Part shown: positions 34,015 through 42,196 of the stretch, one piece after another
Position numbering within the stretch: the first letter of the stretch is position 1
Layout of the letters: each line of letters opens with the position of its first letter
Notes under the pieces: generated by a model
Databases searched by the model: none
The model's input: the letters and a program-made list of their open reading frames with translations, nothing else
What the model was told of the DNA's origin: nothing
Source: Indolivaga alginatilytica
Lineage (GTDB): Bacteria > Bacteroidota > Bacteroidia > Bacteroidales > Dysgonomonadaceae
Assembly (NCBI RefSeq): GCF_003201355.1
Contig: NZ_QICL01000036.1
Coordinates: 1-42,293 of the forward strand
Direction: 5' to 3'
Length of the DNA: 42,293 bases
Program-made: the position numbers and the translations under genes

Positions 34015-34581
34015 TTAGTCTTCTTTTTCTTGATACTCTAACTCAGTATTATCAAATGATTTTACATTACTATCAGAGCTCTCAAATGATAATAATATAA
34101 ATTTACCATTTCGATACCTACATGTCCAAGTGCAAAATCTATCATCTGCATACAAATCAAATACAATTCTTTTACCTTTCAAAACTTCGATTGGACTGTA
34201 TGTAAAATCAAATTTTCGAGTTCGATCAGTCTTTGCGAAAACAGTTGTATCCAAATTTTCTCCTCTTACTAGAAAAGTATTCTCTTTATAATCAAATAAT
34301 CCCAAATCATGGTTTGCTCCAACAACTTTCTTCCCTTCAGCCCAAATCACAACTAGATCGGGTTTTATGCTATCTATCCCAAACCACATGGTAAATAGTG
34401 TGCCATCTTTGAAGTATGTAACTTTTGATTTTACATCAATTATACTATCCAAAACATGAAATAAGTCCTCATTTACAACCTTCAGTTCTTTAATATTCAA
34501 TATCTCCGATTTAGGTTTATATTGTCCATATGCATTCGTATATGAGATTAAAAATAGAATATATATAATTATTTTTCTCAT
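34015..34581 (-). CDS. Secreted immunity candidate of cassette C
   Basis: A 188-residue protein with a signal peptide (MRKIIIYILFLISYTNAYG). The mature domain has YFKDGTLFTMWFGIDSIKPD, FDYKENTFLVRG and VFDLYADDRFCTWTCRYRNG, and no motif I recognise. It starts 13 bases after the JAMM-tip frame of cassette C and stops directly at the next RHS-core fragment. A periplasmic immunity protein would suit an envelope-acting peptidase. Function is inferred from position. Confidence 0.6.
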   Translation of the reverse strand: MRKIIIYILFLISYTNAYGQYKPKSEILNIKELKVVNEDLFHVLDSIIDVKSKVTYFKDGTLFTMWFGIDSIKPDLVVIWAEGKKVVGANHDLGLFDYKENTFLVRGENLDTTVFAKTDRTRKFDFTYSPIEVLKGKRIVFDLYADDRFCTWTCRYRNGKFILLSFESSDSNVKSFDNTELEYQEKED

Positions 34582-34594
34582 GATTCAATGCGTT

Positions 34595-36312
34595 TTACCA
34601 TGTTTTTCCTGGTTGTTTCCTACCTGATTTTGCTCCTGGATATGCCGGTTTTATGTAATCGGAATTCTTATTAAACGGAATAGGTGTATTAGGCAATGTA
34701 TAAATGTTGAAGCTGGCTTTAGGGAATTTATCGCTGATGGCCTTTGCATTATTTACATCTGATTCAGAAGGAGTGGAGGTAGATGTTGGTCCTCCAGGAT
34801 GGTTATGATCACTTTGTCGGATATTATATTCATATCCTAAAGCATAAGACCCTATACTTGAATGATTTTCCTTTTGCATGGTGCCTATGAGATTTTGATC
34901 AGATTTAGCTCCCCCTACTTGGACATGACCCCATTCAACTTTATTTGTTTCAGGATTAATCAGGAAATTAAATAAGTTAGATGCATTTTCATCTCCTTTC
35001 ACTTCAAATATAGTAATTTTTTCGGGATTGATATTACCTTCTGCATCCTTGACATTTATTGTTTGTACTCTTTGGCTCTTAATCGTACCATACGCAAATG
35101 TCATTGAGGTTCCTTCCCCCTCTATCCTTTTTCCTTCATTATTAACTCTATAAAAAGCATCTTGACTTTTATCCTTTATACGATTTTTAATATTTCCCAT
35201 TTCATCTATTTCCCAGACATCCATGCCCGTAGGATCAACCAATCTCATCGGATTATTAGCCACATACACATACGGACTAATATTATAGTAATTTTCACTA
35301 TGAGGATCCATTGTTGTAAACCTCCCGTATGCATTATCCAACTGTCTGGCAGAATAATCATACCAGTTTAAGCCATGCGTTCTATCGAGTTCCTTGCCAT
35401 TATATTTAAACTCCTGCTTGCCTTGTTCCGTAGTAGTTCCCTCGGCAAACGCCATCCCAAAAGGATAATACTGATTACTCTGCACGGATTTTCCCGAAGC
35501 ATCAGCCACTATCCGATTATTACCTAAATGGTCTTTGATATAAAAGTAGTAAGTATTTTTGAGATTATCATAATACCCGTTGTCGGTCAGGGTCATTTTT
35601 AAAACACCATCCTCATAGATTTTATTTCCCACATAGTCGGTCATGCTTTTGGGTTTTAGCCCATCCTGTTCGGGTGTAGTTCCCAATAGAGGCATCATCA
35701 GCCCATTAGGGTCGTAGCGGTATACTACTTTTAACTTTGTTCCCGTGGCGGTATAGGTATAATAGTTCTTGGCTTTGACTTCGGTATTATTGATAACCAT
35801 CTCGCGAGGCAGGTTCAGAACATTATAAGAGATACCGTCCAGTTGAGAAGTTCCCGATTTGGAGACAATTCCCTTATTCAAATCCTTAGTCATCGCCCCA
35901 TTCTGATTGAAGGTATATTCCGCTGTAGTCACCTTACTGTAATCTTTGAAATCCGCCGAAGTGGCTAAGGCAACATTGGGTCCCGCATCGGTGATGTATT
36001 TCAACTGGTTACCCGTATAGCCGAAAGTCAGATCGTCGATTGTTCCGTAGTCAGCTCCGCCAATAAGCCCCTCACGCTTGATGGTTTCGATATTCCCTTG
36101 TTTATCATAGGTCATATTCTCTGCAAATTTCTCCTTAGAGAAATTGGGGTCAGGATTCGTATACGTTACATTTTTTATTCTCGAGAGTTTATCATAAGCA
36201 AAGGTATACTTTCGGGTTTTTGAAGCTTGTTTCCATTCCTGAGTGGAAATATTCCCGTTATAGGCATAGGTGAGGTTCTCTACAAAATGGGGGGTGGTGA
36301 TGTTGTTTGTCC
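34595..36312 (-). CDS. RHS orphan cassette C: truncated core with JAMM/JAB toxin tip
   Basis: RHS homology begins at base 36312 (WTNNITTPHFVENLTY) with no start codon there; the first ATG is at 36115 and gives 506 residues. YD-repeat core follows to YVANNPMRLVDPTG. Counting from that ATG, the tip has E394 (VEWGH), H437 and H439 in DHNHPGG, S450 and D453 in PSESD, which is the JAMM pattern HxHx10SxxD of JAB-type metallopeptidases (Toxin-JAB1-like). No signal peptide remains, so it is probably a silent cassette or a 5'-truncated gene. Confidence 0.78.
35240..35953 (-). repeat. RHS-core direct repeat, copy in cassette C
   Basis: This 714-base partner of 31868-32569 has the same orientation and order and differs by one 12-base segment and a few percent of bases by eye. 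The similarity ends just after the IDP[DT]G codons, where the tips diverge completely. Confidence 0.85.
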
Positions 36313-36337
36313 ATAAATTCGAATTAGTACCCCTAGT

Positions 36338-36430
36338 ATGAAATATGCGAAAGGAAAAGTGATTACCAAACTACCCGACAAGGATAAGGATTATGTTTTC
36401 GTGACTATGGATGTGATGATTAGGGATTAA
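36338..36430 (+). other. Short + strand gene fragment at the cassette C junction
   Basis: A 30-codon frame from ATG to TAA includes KVITKLPDKDKDYVFVTMDV. It ends before a terminator and lies against the point (36312) where the minus-strand RHS homology begins. It looks like the C-terminal end of an unrelated gene left by a rearrangement. I do not recognise it, and it could be chance. Confidence 0.25.
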
Positions 36431-36454
36431 AAAAATAAAAATAGTTATAAAAAA

Positions 36455-36483
36455 AACGACTACCCTAAAATTGAGTAGCCGTT
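36455..36483 (-). terminator. Intrinsic terminator after the cassette B immunity gene
   Basis: AACGACTAC (36455-36463) pairs with GTAGCCGTT (36475-36483), with one mismatch and an 11-base loop. On the minus strand a run of eight T follows. It lies 11 bases after the immunity stop and separates cassettes A-B from C. Confidence 0.7.
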
Positions 36484-36494
36484 ATTATAATGAA

Positions 36495-37172
36495 TTATGG
36501 GTTTGTGAAAAACCCCTTATCATTGATTGATTTTATCAGTTGTATATTTCCCTCCAAATATTGATATAGCCACATCGGGTTTTCTTGAACAAATGGATAA
36601 TCTTGGTCCTTCTTTTTGATTATTAATTTATTCCCCGTTTTATAAATAAAATTATCTAAATATTTATCTTCCGGATTGCATAGAGTAGGGTATACTAATA
36701 TATAAAAATCCCAATCCTTATATTTTAAATACCCATAGATTTTAGGACTTTCTCTCTGGTGAAGGGAGTATGCCTTTTTCTTAATCTCAAAAAGGTAATG
36801 ATTGGGATAATCTTCAAGTATTTCAAAATACAAATCATCATCGCGTTTCATAAACGTAATATAAAAATATAACTCAAAATCTTTTCTTGAAAATTTAGTT
36901 GTGTTTTTTAATATAGAGTCTAATTGATTATTTACCAGTACAACTTGTTCTAATACAATCGTATCTTGATGTTTAAATTCTACCCTCAAAATAGAATCAG
37001 GAATGCTTTCATAAACATTAAAAGACGGTATTGTTAGTTCTTTTAATATTGTTTTAATGGAATCCTGAACATCTTTCGAATCCAATGTATTATTCCTATT
37101 AGATTCACATGCAACTATTTTTACTGTTACTAGTATAATAGCTAAAACCAAGATAATTCTATATTCATTCAT
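36495..37172 (-). CDS. Lipoprotein immunity candidate of cassette B
   Basis: A 225-residue protein with a leader ending in KIVAC (lipobox). The mature part is charged and mixed alpha/beta, with KFSRKDFELYFYITFMKRDD and YGYLKYKDWDFYILVYP. No family is recognised. It starts 2 bases after the JAMM-tip frame of cassette B and ends at an intrinsic terminator. A lipoprotein immunity protein fits a toxin that acts in the envelope. Function is from position only. Confidence 0.6.
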   Translation of the reverse strand: MNEYRIILVLAIILVTVKIVACESNRNNTLDSKDVQDSIKTILKELTIPSFNVYESIPDSILRVEFKHQDTIVLEQVVLVNNQLDSILKNTTKFSRKDFELYFYITFMKRDDDLYFEILEDYPNHYLFEIKKKAYSLHQRESPKIYGYLKYKDWDFYILVYPTLCNPEDKYLDNFIYKTGNKLIIKKKDQDYPFVQENPMWLYQYLEGNIQLIKSINDKGFFTNP

Positions 37173-37174
37173 GA

Positions 37175-37912
37175 CTATTTCTTTTTACGAGGTGCTACGA
37201 TTTCAATCACAGGCAATAATCCAGGCTCTGAATATTCGTCAAAAAAAGTATATTTACCATCATTTGGTGTATAATTATGCATCTTCGCATTAGGAAATCT
37301 TGATTGGAGAGTCTTTGCTAAATTTGCATCTCCGCCAGATACAATCGTGGAACCATTTGGATGGCTATGGTTGGCTTCTCTTATATTTGTACCCACTAGT
37401 CCCATTATTGAGTTCTGATTTGACATTTTATCGTTCTGCAAGAAAACTCTATTTATCACATAAGATTGTCCAACATCAGTATTACCACTATGACTTGTTG
37501 CTATATAATTTACATCAAGCCCATTTTGAGTTGTCTTTGTTTGCGACCACTCTACATCTGTATTCTTGGAGGCAAACTCAAACAGTGCTGTTGATTGTCT
37601 ATCACCTACCGATGTATATATATCTATTGTTGAAGTTTCAATACTTCCATCTGATCTTCGACCCTGTACTCCAGTTACAGTTTCTTTTCCACCAATGACA
37701 TATTTATCTACATTTATAGAATTCTTTGTATTAATATTTCCTTTGGCATTGGTTGCATATATTGTATGATTACTTGCTTCTGTTTCTTTTACAAAATGCA
37801 TATTTCCGTCTCTATCTAAGCGGTAATCATGTCTCCCATCGGGATTAATCCTATCCATCTGGTTATTAGAGCAATACACATAAGGACTTAACCAAGGCTT
37901 CTTTTCCGCCAA
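37175..37912 (-). CDS. RHS orphan cassette B: JAMM/JAB toxin tip
   Basis: A 245-codon frame; its first codon is a TTG inside the RHS motif DPLAEKKPW, and the homology extends upstream (IPRFATVDPL) to a stop near 37950. The core end is SPYVYCSNNQMDRINPDG. The tip has E121 (VEWSQ), H182 and H184 in NHSHPNG, S192 and D195 in SGGD, the canonical JAMM pattern HxHx7SxxD. It is related to the tip of cassette C but clearly diverged. It lacks a promoter, start and signal peptide, so it should be silent unless recombined onto a full RHS. Confidence 0.78.
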   Translation of the reverse strand: MAEKKPWLSPYVYCSNNQMDRINPDGRHDYRLDRDGNMHFVKETEASNHTIYATNAKGNINTKNSINVDKYVIGGKETVTGVQGRRSDGSIETSTIDIYTSVGDRQSTALFEFASKNTDVEWSQTKTTQNGLDVNYIATSHSGNTDVGQSYVINRVFLQNDKMSNQNSIMGLVGTNIREANHSHPNGSTIVSGGDANLAKTLQSRFPNAKMHNYTPNDGKYTFFDEYSEPGLLPVIEIVAPRKKK

Positions 37913-37970
37913 TGGATCTACAGTAGCAAACCTTGGAATATATTATTATCAATTTATATCATAATACCAA

Positions 37971-38435
37971 TCAAGGGGCTATCGGATATAAACGATAATA
38001 GTCTGAAGTATCATGAATATCTATAGGTTTCATTTTCTTTACGATAAACTTTGAATTGTGAAATTCGCAAACTGAAGGCCAACATGAATCAATAAAGTCA
38101 AACTTATCTTTTCCTGGGGTGACATCGTAATTTTCCTCATAGACAATTCTTGTCTTATCTACAAAAAGGATTCTTCTTGTGTCGTCTTTTACATGTTCAC
38201 CATTATATTTAAAACCGATAATTAAAGATATATCCTCAGGCATTGACCAAGATGGAAATACATACATCTTATCCCATTTAAAATCAACAAAATCATTAAT
38301 GTCTATTATACAACTATCTATATTGGATCGGATGTTGAAATCTTGCTTTATTTGATCTACGACCTGTTTATTAATTGGCTTTTTGCAACAAAGAAATAAA
38401 TTGCTTAATAATAAAATAAATAATATTTTTTTCAT
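37971..38435 (-). CDS. Lipoprotein immunity candidate of the full-length RHS
   Basis: A 154-residue protein with a lipobox-type leader (SNLFLCC). The mature domain contains DFVDFKWDKMYVFPSWSM and FKYNGEHVKDDTRRILFVD, a pattern seen in small lipoproteins that accompany Bacteroidetes toxins, but I cannot name a family. It starts 5 bases after the RHS stop, so it is co-translated with it. The stop codon abuts a degraded RHS-core sequence (DWYYD) that begins cassette B. Confidence 0.65.
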   Translation of the reverse strand: MKKILFILLLSNLFLCCKKPINKQVVDQIKQDFNIRSNIDSCIIDINDFVDFKWDKMYVFPSWSMPEDISLIIGFKYNGEHVKDDTRRILFVDKTRIVYEENYDVTPGKDKFDFIDSCWPSVCEFHNSKFIVKKMKPIDIHDTSDYYRLYPIAP

Positions 38436-38440
38436 TTGAA

Positions 38441-41400
38441 TTACCTTGTTAGTCCATTTTCATTTAATCCATCCAATCTTTCTTTAGCTCTAGTATACTG
38501 ATCCTCGGTAAGCTTAGTTCTTTGTATTGTTACATTTCCATTCTCAAGTTGCGTGGCTGTCCACATCCCATCCTTTAAGAACGTCTTAAGAATCATCCCA
38601 GCTAATTCCACATTTGTTGCTGTTGGATTTTTCTTACCAATATCTCTTCCGATTATATTATTTGATAAATCTATAGCTTGATCTGCTGATTCAATATTTC
38701 GAAATGTCTGTACGCCTAATTTTGCTTGTGGATTATATTCATGAACATTACCCGCTTTTGTAGCAAAGTCTGTATTATACTCTTTTGTTATAATCGCTTG
38801 CCAAATTCCATGACGAAGTGCGTTGTTATAATTGCCTTCTCCAGGTACTCTTTCACCCATAGCTCTCGTTAAATTGATACCAAAATTCCCTGCTGTTGTT
38901 GATATATTACCACTTCCTTCTTTATATTCTCCTATTGACCAAGCAGAAATAGGGTTTCCAACAGCAAATATCGTTTGTTTTATGGAAGAAGGCATAGTTG
39001 CTTTATCATAAGTTCTACTGAAAGCTTCCCAACTAAGACTTATGGGAGTCGATGTTGTAAGAATACCTTGTTTGCCATCCGGATCAATAAACTTCATCGG
39101 ATTGTTATAGCAATACACGTATGGACTCCAGTTGTAAAACTTCTCGCTCAGAGGATCTTGAGTCGGCGTCCTTCCAATTGCATTATCCACAAACCTTGCA
39201 CTATAATCATACCAGTTCAGCTCATGATTGCGATCCAACTCTTTTCCATTGTATTTAAAAGGCTGCTTATCCAATTCCGCTTTATTACCATCGGCGAATG
39301 CCATGCCGAACGGATAATACTGAGTACTTTGCACGGAGGCTCCCGAAGCATTCGCCACTATACGGTTATTGCCCAAATGATCTTTGATGTAAAAGTAGTA
39401 AATTCCTGATTCTATATACCCATTATCGGTTAAAATCATTTTTAAAACACCGTCTTCATAAATCTTATTTCCCAGATAATCGGTAGTCGGTCCCTTCATT
39501 TTTCCATCCGTACCGGTACTTCCTAAAACAGGCTGTTCCTTTAGTGTGGGATCATTCAGGTGTTTTACTTGCAGTTTTACTCCTGTTGCCGTGTAGGTAT
39601 AATAGTTTTTTGCACGGGCAGTGGCATGGCTGATAACCAGTTCACGGGGTAGGTTCAGACTGTTATAGGCTATTCCCTGTATTCCCTTATTCAAATCCTT
39701 AGTCATCGCCCCGTTTAGATTGAAAGCATATTCAGCCGTAGTCACCTTACTGTAATCTTTGAAGTCTGCCGAAGTAGATAAATTCACATTCGGACCTGCA
39801 TCGGTGATGTATTTCAATTGGTTACCGGTCCCATCATAGTTGAGGGTCAGCTTGTCTATGATCTGGTCGTTTACTCCATCTGCTGTTACTCCGTATCTGG
39901 TCAGACTGGTTATATTACCCATTTTGTCATAGGTATAACTGGTTGAGAGATTTCCATCCCCTGTATATTTTGCTTCTTCAATCCTCGATAGTTTATCATA
40001 AGCAAAGGTATACTTTCTGGTTTTATATGCCTGTTTCCATTCCTGAGTGGAAATATTCCCATTGTAGGTATAGGTGAGGTTCTCTACAAAATGTGGGTTG
40101 GTAATGTTGTTTGTCCATGAACGGATGTTATAGGTATAGCTTGTTTTCAGGTTCGCCTGATTATTGGCGGTAGTGGCTTGTAATTGCCCCAGTTCGTTAT
40201 AGGTGTTTTGGGCGAGTACAATTTCTGCTCCGGTATTCAGCTTGTGCTTAGTGGTGGTTAGCCGTCCTGCATGGTCATAAGCATATGTATATAATTCCGT
40301 TTGTTGGGTAGTTACATTATTTACCTTTGTACTGTGTACATGCATTTTTTTTGTAGGGCTTCCGGCAAAGGTATAGGCGATGTATTCGCTTTCAAGTCCA
40401 TCCTGGTGGTTGGTGGATTTGCTTTGGATAACATTGCCTTTGTAATCGTAATACACGGCCGTATAAAGGTATTTGGGAGATGATGATCCGTCCAGAAGGG
40501 CGGTCATGCTTCCTGTCAGCAGGCCTTTGCTGTTGTCGTACTTGGTTCCGTATCCTGATTGGGTGGTGTAGCCCAGTGCTTTGTCTTTGATGTCTGTCAA
40601 ACTCAGATAGTCGTAATTATCATAATAGTTGGCGGTTAAGACGGTGAATGTGCCCAGGGGCAGAGCTGTATTATCTACTTTCAGATTATAACCGTTGTAT
40701 GTTCCTGAGGCGGAGTATTCGGCCTTGATCAGATTGCTGTCGAAGCGTCCTGTTGTAATAGTGGCATTGTTTACCGTTTTACAGGTTCCTGTCAGTACGA
40801 TGCGTCCGAAGACATCGGGAATGGTAAAGAGCCATTCGCCTTTGAGGCGTTGTTCTCCGTCCTGTGTGAATATCAGGCGGTCGGCCTTGTCATAAACGTA
40901 ATGAATCCAGTCTGCTCCGGGGAGTTTCTTGGCTATGCAACGGTTACGGGCGTCGTATTGATAGAGGTAGGCTAAGTTAACGCGAACCGAACTGCCTGCG
41001 ATTAATTCGGATTCTTTAGCATTTATGGCGTCTGATGCCATAGGAGGAAAGACCGCTTTCAGGTTGCCGAAACTGTCATAAACATAATATGTGTCGTGTG
41101 CAGAGCCGTTCATCTGACGTGTAAGAATTACCTGACCTAGTTTGTCTTTAAATTCATAGGAAATGTTACCGTCTTCGTCTGTCATCTTGGTAACATAAAG
41201 TTGTGCGTTGGCATAATTTCCGGATTTACTGATTTCGACAGCGTTGCGGTTATCTCCTGATATATAGTTGACACAAGCCAAATCTCCGCTGGAGGTATTG
41301 GTTAGGTATTCTATGGTAACGGGATTCTTTGTCCATTTATCCCCCGGGCCGTATTGTTTTAATACCCTGTTTAATGGTGATGCTTCGTATTCGGGTTCGC

Positions 41401-41968
41401 TGAATGCGCGGCTGTCTTCGTATTCTGTATTGGACCGGTTGATGATGGCTGCAGGATTGCGGTATTCTCCTGTATTGACACCACTGTTTAAGGGTAGCCA
41501 GGTTTTGCTTTGCCTGCCAAAGGCATCGTATTCCTGTAAATGGAGCATGTCTTTTTTGCCTGGGGTTGCTCCTAGTTCAATGGTTTGTACGGGACGGCCT
41601 AATCCGTCGAAATATTGTATTTGGGTTAATACATCGACATCTCCTTCTATGGTACGGTCTACAGTAATGGTCTTATCTTTATAGCTTACCGATTGGGTTT
41701 GCCCCAATGGGGTAAGTGTTACTATATAGTTCTGATCGGCTGATATGTTTGTCTTGGTTTCGGCGACTGAGCAGGCGGCGGTATTGACACGAAAGGTCAT
41801 ACTGCTGGTGCTTGTGGCTTTAAAACTAAAGTCAGGTTGAAGAATAAAGCCTTTACAGGCTTCATTGATCGAAGTGGGAGGGGCTGATTTATATTCGATG
41901 ATGTCTTTCTGGCTGTAAACGCTCAGAGAACTGCACAGGGCTAGAATATATAATAGTTTTTTTCTCAT
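38441..41968 (-). CDS. Full-length RHS-repeat protein with DUF6973-like toxin tip
   Basis: A 1175-residue protein with a signal peptide (MRKKLLYILALCSSLSVYS). A DUF6443 domain follows (IQYFDGLGRPVQTIELGATP, LQEYDAFGRQSKTWLPL), then many YD repeats (YTYDKMGNITSL) and the conserved end KYNGKELDRNHELNWYDYS to NNPMKFIDPDGK at about 966. The 209-residue tip has NALRHGIWQAI (His1053) and KAGNVHEYN (His1076), resembling DUF6973. It is the only RHS here with a signal and a complete core, so it is probably the expressed copy. It starts 9 bases after a truncated tail-chaperone gene. The tip's reaction is unknown. Confidence 0.88.
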   Translation of the reverse strand: MRKKLLYILALCSSLSVYSQKDIIEYKSAPPTSINEACKGFILQPDFSFKATSTSSMTFRVNTAACSVAETKTNISADQNYIVTLTPLGQTQSVSYKDKTITVDRTIEGDVDVLTQIQYFDGLGRPVQTIELGATPGKKDMLHLQEYDAFGRQSKTWLPLNSGVNTGEYRNPAAIINRSNTEYEDSRAFSEPEYEASPLNRVLKQYGPGDKWTKNPVTIEYLTNTSSGDLACVNYISGDNRNAVEISKSGNYANAQLYVTKMTDEDGNISYEFKDKLGQVILTRQMNGSAHDTYYVYDSFGNLKAVFPPMASDAINAKESELIAGSSVRVNLAYLYQYDARNRCIAKKLPGADWIHYVYDKADRLIFTQDGEQRLKGEWLFTIPDVFGRIVLTGTCKTVNNATITTGRFDSNLIKAEYSASGTYNGYNLKVDNTALPLGTFTVLTANYYDNYDYLSLTDIKDKALGYTTQSGYGTKYDNSKGLLTGSMTALLDGSSSPKYLYTAVYYDYKGNVIQSKSTNHQDGLESEYIAYTFAGSPTKKMHVHSTKVNNVTTQQTELYTYAYDHAGRLTTTKHKLNTGAEIVLAQNTYNELGQLQATTANNQANLKTSYTYNIRSWTNNITNPHFVENLTYTYNGNISTQEWKQAYKTRKYTFAYDKLSRIEEAKYTGDGNLSTSYTYDKMGNITSLTRYGVTADGVNDQIIDKLTLNYDGTGNQLKYITDAGPNVNLSTSADFKDYSKVTTAEYAFNLNGAMTKDLNKGIQGIAYNSLNLPRELVISHATARAKNYYTYTATGVKLQVKHLNDPTLKEQPVLGSTGTDGKMKGPTTDYLGNKIYEDGVLKMILTDNGYIESGIYYFYIKDHLGNNRIVANASGASVQSTQYYPFGMAFADGNKAELDKQPFKYNGKELDRNHELNWYDYSARFVDNAIGRTPTQDPLSEKFYNWSPYVYCYNNPMKFIDPDGKQGILTTSTPISLSWEAFSRTYDKATMPSSIKQTIFAVGNPISAWSIGEYKEGSGNISTTAGNFGINLTRAMGERVPGEGNYNNALRHGIWQAIITKEYNTDFATKAGNVHEYNPQAKLGVQTFRNIESADQAIDLSNNIIGRDIGKKNPTATNVELAGMILKTFLKDGMWTATQLENGNVTIQRTKLTEDQYTRAKERLDGLNENGLTR

Positions 41969-41977
41969 AGGTGTATC

Positions 41978-42196
41978 TTATTGCTTTTGTGCTTTGAGTT
42001 GGTCGACTTCTTTTTTAAGTTCTATGGTATATAGAGTGAGTTCCTCGATCTTTTGAAGGAGCTTATTTTGCATTTCCCCCAAACTCAGACCATCTTTCTC
42101 CACCTCTGAAGCAGAAGGGATTTCGGGGAGGTGATTATTGGTTTTTACAAATTGCTCCAGTTCGTCTAATGGCATTAGTTTGTATTCGGATTTAAA
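41978..42196 (-). pseudogene. 5'-truncated tail-fibre/RHS-leader protein C-terminus
   Basis: The frame is open from the IS junction (42196) and includes an ATG at 42175 that gives 65 residues. YKLMPLDELEQFVKTNNHLP and EIPSASEVEKDGLSLGEM match the conserved C-terminus of tail-fibre-like or chaperone proteins that precede RHS genes in Bacteroidetes, and end in a coiled coil. The larger N-terminal part is cut off where the 99-bp repeat begins. The homology upstream of the ATG (SEYKL) shows that the ATG is not the natural start. Confidence 0.7.

Noticed and set aside
38975-39409. 144-codon + strand frame
   Set aside because: It mirrors the conserved RHS core on the opposite strand, and similar shadows occur over the other core copies.
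41268-41684. 138-codon + strand frame
   Set aside because: It is antisense to the DUF6443/RHS coding region, without start context or motif.
28386-42196. CRISPR array
   Set aside because: Repeats in this region are long, coding RHS cores of uneven spacing, not short regular repeats with unique spacers.
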